Shown here: in pieces, positions 42,995 through 51,960 of the stretch
Position numbering within the stretch: position 1 is the first letter of the stretch
Layout of the letters: each line of letters opens with the position of its first letter
The notes under the pieces: generated by a model
Told to the model about the DNA's origin: nothing
Seen by the model: the letters and a program-made list of their open reading frames with translations, nothing else
Database searches by the model: none
NCBI RefSeq assembly: GCF_002479495.1
Contig: NZ_DLNQ01000005.1
Span: 753,090-817,089, forward strand
From: Brevundimonas sp. UBA7506
Lineage (GTDB): Bacteria; Pseudomonadota; Alphaproteobacteria; Caulobacterales; Caulobacteraceae
DNA: 64,000 bases
Direction: 5' to 3'
Made by a program: the position numbers and the translations under genes

Positions 42995-45211
42995 ATGTCC
43001 ACGACGATTGAAGCTCCGGCCGCCTTCTCCAAGCCTCCCTCCGAGACCTTCGGATTGAGGAACCTGCTGGCCGTCTTCCGTCGGCGCCTGCGCCTCTTCG
43101 CCGCCATCGTGCTCATTGTCTTCCTGGCGGCCCTGGTCATCACCGCCCGCACCACCCCGCGCTACACGGCGCAGGCCCAGGTCATGCTGAACACCCGGCA
43201 GGAGCAGGTGGTCGACACCAAGGCGGTGCTGTCCAACCTGCCCGCCGAATCCGGCGTCATCGATTCCGAGGTCGAGGTGCTTCAGTCGCGCGACCTGGCG
43301 CGACAGGTCGTCGAGAAACTCCAGCTCGAACGCGATCCCGAATTCAACTGGGCCCTGCGGCCCGACAGCGGCTTCAGCGCCCTGCTGTCCCGCCTGCAGG
43401 GCCGCTCGACCGCCCCGCCGTCGCCGCCCCGAACGCCCGCCGAAATCCGCGAAGGCCGCGAACGCGCGGCTTCGGCGCTGCAGGGCGGCCTGGCGGTGCG
43501 CCGCGCGGGCCTGACCTACATCATCGTCATCGCCTATACGTCGCTGAACCCGGAAAAGGCGGCCCAGATCGCCAACGCCTATGCCGAGACCTACGTCCAG
43601 AACCAGATCGGAGCCAAGTACGCCGCCAACAACCAGGCCAACAGCTTCCTCGACACGCGATTGAACCAACTTCGCGGCGAGGTCCTGGCGGCGGAGGCGG
43701 CGGTTGAGCAGTACCGCACCGCCAACAACCTGCTGACCTCATCCGGCGCGACCCTGACCGAGCAGGAAATCTCCAGCTACAACCAACAGCTGGCCACCAC
43801 CCAGGCGGAACAGGCGGCCGAGGAAGCCCGCCTGCGCGCCGCGCGCAGCCAGCTGGCGCGCGGGTCCAGCGGCGACGACGTCGGCGAGGCGCTGCAATCC
43901 AACGTGGTCGGTCAACTTCGCGCCCAGCGCGCCGTCGTCACCGCCCGCGTCGCGGACCTTCAGGCCCGCTATGGCCCGCGCCACCCAGAGATGCTTCGCG
44001 CCCAGCAGGAACTGGCCGCCATCGACGGCCAGATCCAGGCCGAAATCCAGCGTGTCATCTCCAATCTGGAGGCCCGGGTCCAGGTCGCGCGCGACCGCAC
44101 CAACTCGGTCCAGAGCAGCATCGGCCGTGCGCGCGGCGCCCTGGCCGGCAACAACGCCGCCTCGGTTCGCCTGAATGAACTGGAACGCAACGCCGAAGCC
44201 GTGCGGACCCTCTACAAGGGGCTGCTGGACCGCTACCAGGAAACCACCTCGCGCGCGGGCATCGAAACCGCCGACAGCCGCATCATCGCCGCCGCCAAGG
44301 CGCCCGGCTCGCCCAGTTCGCCCAACATCCCGGTCAATCTCGTCTTCGGCCTGATCTTCGCGATCGGCGCGGGGCTGGCCGCCGTGGTGCTGACCGAGAT
44401 GCTCGACGACGGCCTGCTGACGGCCGACGACGTGGAGGCCCGTCTGGGTCTGCCGACGCTGGGTTCCGTGCCCCTGCTGATGTCGATCGCCGAGCGCAAG
44501 GATCGGCACATGCCGCCGACCGACTATCTGCTGAGCCGCCCGCTGTCCGGTTTCGCCGAGGCGTTTCGCGGCCTGCGGACCTCCATCCTCTACGCCCGCC
44601 TCGGACAGGCGGTGAAGGTCGTGGCGGTGGCCTCCGCCCTGCCCGGCGAGGGCAAGACGACCACCTCGGTCTGCCTGGCGATTTCGGCGGCCCAGGCCGG
44701 ATCGCGCGTCCTGGTCGTGGACTGCGACATCCGTCGCCGCAACGTCAGCCGCCTGCTGGGCGTCAGCGCCGACAAGGGCCTGCTCGACGTGCTCGAAGGG
44801 TCGGCCACGCTCAAGGAGACCATGCTGCTGGACGAAGCTTCGGGCGCCTGGATCCTGCCCTTGGCCAAGCGCGAGTTCACCCCGCACGAGGTGTTCAACA
44901 CCCCGGCCATGGACAACCTGCTCAAGCAGTTGCGCCAGCAGTTCGATCTGGTGATCCTCGACACCGCTCCCCTGCTCGCCATCGCCGAGACTCGCGTCCT
45001 GGCCAGCCAGTCGGACGCCGTCGTCTTCCTGATGCGCTGGCGCAAGACCCCCGCCAAGGCGGCCGAGGCGGCGCTCCAGGCGCTTCGGTCATCGGACGCC
45101 ACTATCGCCGGCGTCGTCCTGACCCAGGTCGATGTCAACGAACAGGCCCGCTACGGCTATGGAGACCCGGGCTATTACTACTCCAGCTACAAGAACTATT
45201 ACGCCGCTTGA
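42995..45211 (+). CDS. Wzc-type copolymerase / tyrosine autokinase (Wzz-GNVR-BY kinase)
   Basis: 738 aa inner-membrane protein controlling chain length and export. Order: Wzz domain with first membrane helix (about 32-50), periplasmic coiled coils, GNVR region, second membrane helix (about 445-465), and a cytoplasmic BY-kinase domain with Walker A ALPGEGKTTT (about 549-558), Walker A' VVDCDIRR and Walker B VILDTAPL. The C-terminus ends in a Tyr cluster (GYGDPGYYYSSYKNYY), the expected autophosphorylation site. Kinase and copolymerase are fused, as in proteobacterial Wzc; Caulobacter HfsA/HfsB are a split equivalent. Confidence 0.95.
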   Translation: MSTTIEAPAAFSKPPSETFGLRNLLAVFRRRLRLFAAIVLIVFLAALVITARTTPRYTAQAQVMLNTRQEQVVDTKAVLSNLPAESGVIDSEVEVLQSRDLARQVVEKLQLERDPEFNWALRPDSGFSALLSRLQGRSTAPPSPPRTPAEIREGRERAASALQGGLAVRRAGLTYIIVIAYTSLNPEKAAQIANAYAETYVQNQIGAKYAANNQANSFLDTRLNQLRGEVLAAEAAVEQYRTANNLLTSSGATLTEQEISSYNQQLATTQAEQAAEEARLRAARSQLARGSSGDDVGEALQSNVVGQLRAQRAVVTARVADLQARYGPRHPEMLRAQQELAAIDGQIQAEIQRVISNLEARVQVARDRTNSVQSSIGRARGALAGNNAASVRLNELERNAEAVRTLYKGLLDRYQETTSRAGIETADSRIIAAAKAPGSPSSPNIPVNLVFGLIFAIGAGLAAVVLTEMLDDGLLTADDVEARLGLPTLGSVPLLMSIAERKDRHMPPTDYLLSRPLSGFAEAFRGLRTSILYARLGQAVKVVAVASALPGEGKTTTSVCLAISAAQAGSRVLVVDCDIRRRNVSRLLGVSADKGLLDVLEGSATLKETMLLDEASGAWILPLAKREFTPHEVFNTPAMDNLLKQLRQQFDLVILDTAPLLAIAETRVLASQSDAVVFLMRWRKTPAKAAEAALQALRSSDATIAGVVLTQVDVNEQARYGYGDPGYYYSSYKNYYAA

Positions 45212-46550
45212 GGCGGGTCACAGGGGCGCGGCGGGCAGCGCCAGGTCCAGCCGCTCAGCCTGGATCGAGTACGCCCTTCTCGCCCCTGCCGTCTTGACGG
45301 TCTTTGTCGCGCATGGCCTCGGTGGAGCCACCAGCGCCCAGGCCGGTCTGATCCTGATCGCCGCGATGTCGGCGGCGGGCGTGACCGTCTGGCGCGGGAC
45401 GCTCGGCCGGTCGCTGGACTACCGCCCGCTCTATGCGGCGGCGGTCTGTTTCGTCGCGCTTCTGGCCTTCGTCGTCTGGACAGCCTGGGCGCCGTCCTCG
45501 CGTCTGCTGCAAGGGCCTCTGGCCGCCCTCGTCGGATCATCGCGCGTCGCCATCGCCCCGGACCAGACCCAGTTGGAGTTGATCAAGCTGGTCGGGCTCG
45601 CCGCCGCCGTCATCTGCGGTTTCCAGATCGGGAGCGAGGCGCTGCAGGCGCGCCGAGCGGTCAATCTGATCCTCGCTTTGGGTCTCGTCTGGACACTGGC
45701 GGCCCTGGGCGGGTTTCTGATCAACGGCCAGGCTCGCCTCAGCGGCCTGTTCGTCAGTCCGAACACGGCTGGATGTCTTCTGCTCTGTCTTTTCCTTCTG
45801 GCGCTGGGGCGAGCCGCCCGACCACTGACCCAACGGCGCGGTCGCCCGTTGGACAGGGCTATCCGCGCCGCGCCCTACGCCGCCTACGCCGCCCTGCTCG
45901 CCCTCTGCCTGAGTCTGACGGCTTCGCGCTCGGCCTTGGCCCTTGCGGTCGCGCTTGGCCCCTTGCTGGTCGGCGCCCGGTTCTGGCGAGCCCGTCCGGA
46001 GAAGCGGGCCTGGATCGCGGGTGCAGGCGTCGTCGGCGGCGTCGGTCTGGCGTTGCTGGCCTTCGCCACGGATCGCACCGTCCTGAGCCGGCTGGCGGAC
46101 ACGAGCCTCGATGCGGCCGACCGCTGGGCCATATGGAGCGCCTATGGATCGGCCTTCCTGCAATCGCCCCTGTACGGATTCGGCCTCGGCTCGGCGCCGA
46201 TCCTGGCCAAGATGTCCGTAACGCCGGACACCTATGACGCCCTGTGGAACATCCGCGCCGTCCACAATGTCTATCTGCAATGGCTGGTCGAGGGCGGGCT
46301 CATCGGCGCCGTCCTGATGTTCGCCACGCTCGCCTGCCTTCTGGCCGTCGCGGTGAAGGGCGCGACGCGCGGCGCCTTCCAGAGCCTCGCCCCCTTCTTC
46401 GCCGTCGACCTGGTCTTTCTGCTGCAAGGGCTGGTGGACTATCCGCTCCAGATTCCATCCGTGGCCATGATGTGGGCGCTGCTGCTCGGCCTTCAGACAG
46501 GTATCGCCGTGCGTCCTGATCAGAAGCGCGGGCCGAAGGCGGCCACATGA
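45132..46550 (+). CDS. O-antigen ligase/Wzy-type polymerase 1
   Basis: 472 aa polytopic protein with about 11 hydrophobic segments and a PF04932-like large loop in the second half (DRWAIWSAYGSAFLQSPLYGFGLG, HNVYLQWLVEGGLIG) that includes the conserved His. It polymerises repeat units or ligates polymer. No ATG, GTG or TTG is available between the wzc stop and the first helix, so the start must lie within the wzc 3' end; the ATG at 45132 (80-bp overlap) or 45159 is likely. It follows wzc, which suits a Wzy role. Confidence 0.88.
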   Translation: MSTNRPATAMETRAITTPATRTITPLEAGHRGAAGSARSSRSAWIEYALLAPAVLTVFVAHGLGGATSAQAGLILIAAMSAAGVTVWRGTLGRSLDYRPLYAAAVCFVALLAFVVWTAWAPSSRLLQGPLAALVGSSRVAIAPDQTQLELIKLVGLAAAVICGFQIGSEALQARRAVNLILALGLVWTLAALGGFLINGQARLSGLFVSPNTAGCLLLCLFLLALGRAARPLTQRRGRPLDRAIRAAPYAAYAALLALCLSLTASRSALALAVALGPLLVGARFWRARPEKRAWIAGAGVVGGVGLALLAFATDRTVLSRLADTSLDAADRWAIWSAYGSAFLQSPLYGFGLGSAPILAKMSVTPDTYDALWNIRAVHNVYLQWLVEGGLIGAVLMFATLACLLAVAVKGATRGAFQSLAPFFAVDLVFLLQGLVDYPLQIPSVAMMWALLLGLQTGIAVRPDQKRGPKAAT

Positions 46551-47500
46551 CCAGCGTCGCCGTCGTCATCGCCGCCCATGACGCCGCCCGGACCATCGGG
46601 GGCGCGGTGCGTTCCGCCCTCGCCGAGCCCGAGGTCGCGGAAGTCTGGGTCGTGGACGACGCCTCCCAAGATGCGACAGCGGCGGAGGCGCGCCGCCATG
46701 ACGACGGTTCCGGACGGCTCCGAATGCTGGCCCTGTCGGTCAATCACGGCCCCGCCGCCGCCCGCAATCAGGCCCTGTCGTTGACGACAGCGGATTGGGT
46801 CTGCGTGCTTGACGCGGACGATCATTTCCTGCCCGGTCGGATCGGTCGGATGCTGCGCGCCGGCGGCGAGGCCGAGTTGATCGCCGACCGGCCCCTGCGC
46901 GACGACGCGGCCTGGGTCAGGCAGGATCAGGCCGCGCCCGAGCAGGTCAGTTTCGAGCAATTCGTTCGCGCCAACATCACCCGGCCGGGCCGCTCCCGTG
47001 AGGAGATGGGCTTCATCAAGCCCCTGATGAAACGGGATTTCCTCGCAGCTCACGCCCTTGCCTATGACGAAGGGATGCGGCTGGGCGAGGACTACGACCT
47101 CTACGCCCGCGCCCTGGCCCTGGGGGCGCGCCTGCACCTGCTGCCGCCCATGGGCTATTGCGCCGTGACGCGCGTGGACTCCCTCAGCGCCCGCCACGAC
47201 GTAGCTGATCTGGAGGCGCTCCGGGACTGTGACCTGCGGCTGGCCGGTCTTCGCTGCTTCACACCGCCCGAACGCCGCGCGATCCGCGCCCACCATCAGA
47301 GCATCGACGCCCGCGTCCAGTGGCGACGGCTGATCGAAGCGGTGAAGGCCCGCGATCCGGGGCGCGGCCTCAGCGCCTTCACCTCGCCCCGCGTCAGCCT
47401 GTCCCTGATCGCGCGACTGGCGGAACAGGCCTGGCTAAGAAGCGCCCGGCGGGTCGGATGGTCTGGCTCAGAAATCCCAACGACCAGCCCAGATGCATAA
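46547..47500 (+). CDS. GT2 glycosyltransferase
   Basis: 317 aa. VAVVIAAHDAARTIGGAV start, VVDDASQDATA, VCVLDADDHFLPGRI (acidic motif) and LGEDYDLYARA. ATGA overlap with the upstream ligase. Similar in domain layout to the product of 49552-50508 (GEDFDFVSRAL). Its last 107 bp overlap the convergent gene. Confidence 0.9.
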   Translation: MTSVAVVIAAHDAARTIGGAVRSALAEPEVAEVWVVDDASQDATAAEARRHDDGSGRLRMLALSVNHGPAAARNQALSLTTADWVCVLDADDHFLPGRIGRMLRAGGEAELIADRPLRDDAAWVRQDQAAPEQVSFEQFVRANITRPGRSREEMGFIKPLMKRDFLAAHALAYDEGMRLGEDYDLYARALALGARLHLLPPMGYCAVTRVDSLSARHDVADLEALRDCDLRLAGLRCFTPPERRAIRAHHQSIDARVQWRRLIEAVKARDPGRGLSAFTSPRVSLSLIARLAEQAWLRSARRVGWSGSEIPTTSPDA

Positions 47501-48437
47501 TCATGGCGGCGAAACCCGACGCCAGCCCGCAGACCGAGTGCGACTTCATCCCGGCCCAGGCTCCCGCCGCAAGGCAGACGCCCGCCCAGACCGCCGCTGG
47601 AAGCCCCCCCAGCGCGGCGACGCTGCTCAATGGCGTCAGAGGCGCCGAAAGGGCGGCGAGCGCGACAGCAGGCGCGACGGCCAGCGGCGCCGCCTGTCGC
47701 AACTTGAGCGGGGTCCGATGCCGACGCACCGTCCGGGCCCGTCCCTGGCCGTAGTGAACATACTGACGGAACAGCGCGCCGGGCGTGGCCCGCGGATAAT
47801 AGCCGACGGCCAGGTCCGCCTGCATCCATATGCGGCCGCCTGCCTGAACCAGTCGAAGATCCAGCTCGGCGTCCTCATTGTGGCTGAAGCCTTCGTCATA
47901 GCCGCCGACGGCGACGAAATCCTCGATCCGCATCAGAGCATGGTGACCGTGGTCGATCCAGCCGCTGGCGCCGCCGACACGGTGGACCGCCCCGCCTGTG
48001 CCGATCCTCGAGTTCTGCGCCACGGCGGCGGCGACCTGGAAACAGCCCTTGCCCCGCGAGGCCAGGGGGACCACCACCGATGCGGCGTCGGTAGCCTCGG
48101 CGGCCTGAAGCAGGCGGGCCACATAGTCGGCCGGATAGTCGGCATGGGCGTCGATCCGCACCAGAAACCGCCGTCCCTCGCCGAAACGCCGAACGGCGGC
48201 GTTGACGCCCGAGCCTTGAATTTTCAACAAGTTGTCGATCAGTCTCAATCTGCTCTCGTAAAGCGCGATCTCGGCCACGATCCTCTGGCTGCCGTCGGCG
48301 CTGCCGCCGTCCGCCACCACGACCAGCGCTTTCTCGGCGCCCGGATCGGCCAGCAACCGCCTAAGTAGATGGGGTAAATGAGCCGCCTCGTTCAGGCAGG
48401 GCACGACGATCAGCGGTCCCAAGGTCTGCCGGCTCAT
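47394..48437 (-). CDS. ExoA-like GT2 glycosyltransferase
   Basis: 347 aa. LIVVPCLNEAAHLPHLL, VVADGGSADGS and LVRIDAHADYPADYV at the acidic position, followed by IDHGHHALMRIEDF and SHNEDAELDLRLV; matches the succinoglycan ExoA group. Two or three C-terminal hydrophobic segments (about 245-330) anchor it to the membrane. ATGA overlap with the upstream gene. The 3' end overlaps the convergent gene ending at 47500 by 107 bp. Confidence 0.9.
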   Translation of the reverse strand: MSRQTLGPLIVVPCLNEAAHLPHLLRRLLADPGAEKALVVVADGGSADGSQRIVAEIALYESRLRLIDNLLKIQGSGVNAAVRRFGEGRRFLVRIDAHADYPADYVARLLQAAEATDAASVVVPLASRGKGCFQVAAAVAQNSRIGTGGAVHRVGGASGWIDHGHHALMRIEDFVAVGGYDEGFSHNEDAELDLRLVQAGGRIWMQADLAVGYYPRATPGALFRQYVHYGQGRARTVRRHRTPLKLRQAAPLAVAPAVALAALSAPLTPLSSVAALGGLPAAVWAGVCLAAGAWAGMKSHSVCGLASGFAAMIMHLGWSLGFLSQTIRPAGRFLARPVPPVARSGTG

Positions 48438-49555
48438 TCGCCCCGTCCCGTCACCAGATCGACCAGGGCCCGACTGTCCTCAGCGTCGGCGATCAGGTCG
48501 CCGCGCGGCACGGCCGCCGATCGCTGGACCAAATCACCATAGCCCGCCGCCGTCAGCCCCTCGAAGAACCGAAGCAGGTCAGCCTCCACGTCGTGCAACA
48601 GCACGCCGCAGCCGCGCTGCGCCAGCCAGCGCCCGGTCTCGACGTCGGCCTGGGCGATGATAGGGCGGTCGCGTGCTCCGCCCTCATAGAGCCGGTTCGG
48701 CAGGAGCCAGCGCGAATTGAGCCCCTCCTCAAAGAAGTCTAACCCCCAGGCGAAATGGACCCCGTCGTAATGAGCGGGCAGATTCCCGGCCTCGTAGGAC
48801 CCCATGAAGCTGACGCCCGGCATGGTGGCCGTCAGGGCCTCGATGTCCTTGAACACCGCCGGCGACGGGCGGCCCCGGACCTCCACCTCCACCCGTCCAG
48901 GCAAGGTCTCGGCCAGCCGGGCGAGCATGGCCAGACTGCGGCGGCAGCGGATCATGCCGAACCAGCCGATGCGCCACGGCGGCCCCGGCGGGATCTCACC
49001 TTCAGGCTTGGGGTCGCCGCGCGGGGCATAGACCTTGTTCTCCACCACCCTCACCGACGCCGAGCCGCGCCGATGGGCGAAGTAGTCGGACGCAAAGGCG
49101 GGCGAACTGACGATGATCTGATCCACACTCCGCAGCAGCCGGTTCTCCAGCCCGCGCAGCAGCCGAGAGCGCCACCCTCGCCCCAGCAAAGACCGATGGA
49201 CATCGAGGCATTCGTAGGTCAGCGGCATCCCGCGTCCCGCGCGCGCCACCTGCGCCAGCAGCAGCATTTCCAGATTGCGCGCCATCACCGCATCGGCGCG
49301 CCGCGCCAGCTTCATCAGCCGCCATGGCCGCGCCGCCTGGGCCACTACCGCGAGCATCCGCTGGCGCAGGGCGCCGTCGAAGGTCTGGGCCAGAGGAACA
49401 GCCTCGACGCCTTCGACCTCGCATGGCGCGGCTCCCCGGTGAAACCCCGCCAGAACCAGGGCCGCGCCGCCGTCACGCAACATCCTGACGCGGCGCGCCA
49501 CGGCGGCGTCATTCAGGTCATGAACCAGATAGAGGATGGTCGGATCGGTCGTCAT
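48434..49555 (-). CDS. GT4-family glycosyltransferase
   Basis: 373 aa GT-B enzyme. ILYLVHDLNDAAVARRVRML start, middle ARRADAVMARNLEMLL, and a donor domain with WFGMIRCRRSL and GLNSRWLLPNRLYEGGARDRPIIA. The E-x7-E motif is less clear than in other GT4 members. ATG 49555 overlaps the previous stop. Middle gene of a three-gene minus unit. Confidence 0.82.
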   Translation of the reverse strand: MTTDPTILYLVHDLNDAAVARRVRMLRDGGAALVLAGFHRGAAPCEVEGVEAVPLAQTFDGALRQRMLAVVAQAARPWRLMKLARRADAVMARNLEMLLLAQVARAGRGMPLTYECLDVHRSLLGRGWRSRLLRGLENRLLRSVDQIIVSSPAFASDYFAHRRGSASVRVVENKVYAPRGDPKPEGEIPPGPPWRIGWFGMIRCRRSLAMLARLAETLPGRVEVEVRGRPSPAVFKDIEALTATMPGVSFMGSYEAGNLPAHYDGVHFAWGLDFFEEGLNSRWLLPNRLYEGGARDRPIIAQADVETGRWLAQRGCGVLLHDVEADLLRFFEGLTAAGYGDLVQRSAAVPRGDLIADAEDSRALVDLVTGRGE

Positions 49556-50508
49556 GCCGGAGACCGTTGCGGCCGAAGGCGGCGGGCCAGACCCTCGGCC
49601 AAGGCCCGGCCGAAACGGGCCCTTTGTTCCCGCGACTGCGCCAGAGGCCCCATCGCCCAAACATCCCCGGCTTTCAGCCGCTCGACGAGGACGACGAAAT
49701 GTCGGTCCTCCTCCATCCGCGCGATCCGCCCATCCATTTCGCGGCGCGCATCGCCGTCGAGTTTGGCCGCCAACCGTCGCGCGGCGGCGATCATGGCCTC
49801 CAACTGAGCGGCGGAAACCCGATGAGAAACAGAGCCGGACCGTCGCCGATAGCGATAGCCCGCGAACGGCTGAAAGACATAGACGGCGCCTGCCGCCAGG
49901 GCCCGCGACACGAAGTCGAAGTCTTCGCCTATAGTCAGGCTTTGGTCGTACAGCAGGTCTTTCCCTCTCAGCCAGTCCAGTCGGAAAATCGGCTTCAGAT
50001 AGCCCAGGCCCTCGTCACGGCCCGTCGCTTCGCCGCACGCGAGGAAGGTCGCCAGGTCGAGCCGTCGCGTCTGCGCCCATAACGGCCCCGCCAGCCAGAC
50101 GTGATCAACCCTGCCGTCGTCATGGAAAGCCATCAGATTGTCGGCGGCGATCTGCGCGCCCGCGGTTTCGGCCCCGTCCAGCAGCCGTTGCAGGCGATCC
50201 GGCAGGATCAGGTCGTCCGCATCCACCATCGCCGCCCAGGCGCCCTTCGCCGCGGACAGGCCGATGTTGCGCGCCGCCGCCGGTCCCCGCCCCGCGCCGC
50301 GCAAGAGGCGGACACGATCATCCTCGCGAGCATGGCCTTCGACGATCACGGGCGTGGAGTCGGACGAGCCGTCATCGATGACCAGGATCTCGAGGTCAGC
50401 CATCGACTGCTCCCGGACAGACCGGAGCGCTTCGTCGATGAAGGGCGCGGCGTTCCTGGCCGGCATGATCACGCTGACGCGAACCGGCGAGACTGACGAA
50501 GGCTGCAT
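49552..50508 (-). CDS. GT2 glycosyltransferase
   Basis: 318 aa GT-A enzyme with VSVIMPARNAAPFIDEAL, VIDDGSSDSTP, the AAMVDADDLILPDRL acidic motif and IGEDFDFVSRAL. ATG 50508 follows GGAGGTCGG; an ATG at 50541 lacks a good site. First gene of the unit 50508-47394, divergent from the second ligase-type gene. Confidence 0.92.
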   Translation of the reverse strand: MQPSSVSPVRVSVIMPARNAAPFIDEALRSVREQSMADLEILVIDDGSSDSTPVIVEGHAREDDRVRLLRGAGRGPAAARNIGLSAAKGAWAAMVDADDLILPDRLQRLLDGAETAGAQIAADNLMAFHDDGRVDHVWLAGPLWAQTRRLDLATFLACGEATGRDEGLGYLKPIFRLDWLRGKDLLYDQSLTIGEDFDFVSRALAAGAVYVFQPFAGYRYRRRSGSVSHRVSAAQLEAMIAAARRLAAKLDGDARREMDGRIARMEEDRHFVVLVERLKAGDVWAMGPLAQSREQRARFGRALAEGLARRLRPQRSPA

Positions 50509-50691
50509 CCGACCTCCACTTCCAGACCCCAGCCCAAGCAATTCCTGAGCCGCCGGCGAGGACTTTACCGAGGTTCAGCCTATCACGTCGTGCGAATTCT
50601 CTCTGTGTCATGCAACCCGCCCGGGCGCGGCCGCGCTTTACTGGCGCTTCTGCCCGCAAAATCGGGCCGTGGCTGGGTGGCGAGGATCGCG

Positions 50692-51960
50692 ATGCGGGCT
50701 GGGACCTTGATCGAAGCGAGAAGGGAGCGATGGCCCGCGCGGGCGCGCTTGGCCCCTCCGGTCGATCTGTTGGCCGGCGCGGCTTCCGCCCTTCTGCTGA
50801 CCGCGACCTGGCTGGGCGGCTTCGGGCCCATCGCGCCGCTGATGATCATGGTCTGCGCAGCGGCCCTGGTCGTGCTGAAGCCACGCGAGAGCATGGCGGG
50901 CGTGTTTCAGTGCTGGCCACTGCTGCTCGTCGCCGCCCTGGCCGTCTTGTCCGCCCTGTGGTCGACCGCTCCCTCGGTCAGCCTTCGCTATGGATCACAG
51001 CTCGGGATCACCATCCTGGCCGCCGTCCTGATGGTCAGCGTCCAGAGACCGGACGGCTTCATGCGCGCCGTCTTCCTCAGCAGCACCGTCATCCTGACCC
51101 TCTGCCTGCTCTCGGGCCGCCAGGGACCATCATTGGCGGGGCCTGTCCTGATCGGCGTCCTGGGCTCCAAGAACGAGATGGGCGGGCTGACCCACCTGCT
51201 GCTGTGCAGCGGTCTGGCCCTGGCGGTGGACGGATCGCAGCCGCGATGGCTGCGCCTTTCGACCCTGCCGGTCGGCGCCACGGCCCTGTTCGTCCTGCTG
51301 ACCGGCTTTTCCGCCGGCGCCGTTCTCGCGACCCTGATGTTCGCGGGAGTCTTCGTCATTCTGACGTTGGCCGCGCGGACCCCGCCGGCGATCCGCGTCC
51401 TGCTGGTTCTGTGTCTGCTGGCCTTCGCCGTGCCCCTGTGGATGCTCCGGGCGGATCTGGTCGCGATGTGGGAGGACTTCGTCGTCAACGTCCTGCACAA
51501 AGATGTGGGCCTGACGGGGCGAGACTACCTTTGGGCCTATGCCGACCGGTTGATCGCCGACCGACCGCTTCTAGGGCACGGTTTCCGCTCCACCTGGCTC
51601 GGCAGCGGGGCCGAGACCATCGGCCTGCTGCGTTGGGCCGGACTGACCAGCGGCGCGGGCTTCAGCTTCCACGACAACTATCGCGAATGGCTGGTCGATT
51701 TCGGCTATGCGGGCGGCGGACTGATCGCCGTCGTCATGTTCACGGGCCTGGCGCGGACCGTGCTGCGCGCCATGTCGCCCGTCAGCACGCCCGGCTGGCT
51801 CTTCCTCGCCTCGATCGGCGTCGTTTTCGCCGCGCGCGCCAAGGTCGAGAACCTGTTCGGCCCGTTCAACTCCTCGACGGTGATCATCGTGGCGGCGGTC
51901 GCCTACGGCCTGATCCATCTTCGGAGACAGACTCCCTCGCCTCGGCCCGGATATGGCTAG
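50692..51960 (+). CDS. O-antigen ligase/Wzy-type polymerase 2
   Basis: 422 aa polytopic protein with about 10 hydrophobic segments and a PF04932 loop (LTGRDYLWAYADRLIADRPLLGHGF, FHDNYREWLVDFGYAGG) carrying the His of the family. Distinct from 45132-46550, so the locus has two enzymes of this kind: one may polymerise and the other ligate, or each may serve its own polymer. ATG 50692 has GAGGATCGCG upstream; a GTG at 50590 would add 34 basic residues. Confidence 0.86.
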   Translation: MRAGTLIEARRERWPARARLAPPVDLLAGAASALLLTATWLGGFGPIAPLMIMVCAAALVVLKPRESMAGVFQCWPLLLVAALAVLSALWSTAPSVSLRYGSQLGITILAAVLMVSVQRPDGFMRAVFLSSTVILTLCLLSGRQGPSLAGPVLIGVLGSKNEMGGLTHLLLCSGLALAVDGSQPRWLRLSTLPVGATALFVLLTGFSAGAVLATLMFAGVFVILTLAARTPPAIRVLLVLCLLAFAVPLWMLRADLVAMWEDFVVNVLHKDVGLTGRDYLWAYADRLIADRPLLGHGFRSTWLGSGAETIGLLRWAGLTSGAGFSFHDNYREWLVDFGYAGGGLIAVVMFTGLARTVLRAMSPVSTPGWLFLASIGVVFAARAKVENLFGPFNSSTVIIVAAVAYGLIHLRRQTPSPRPGYG

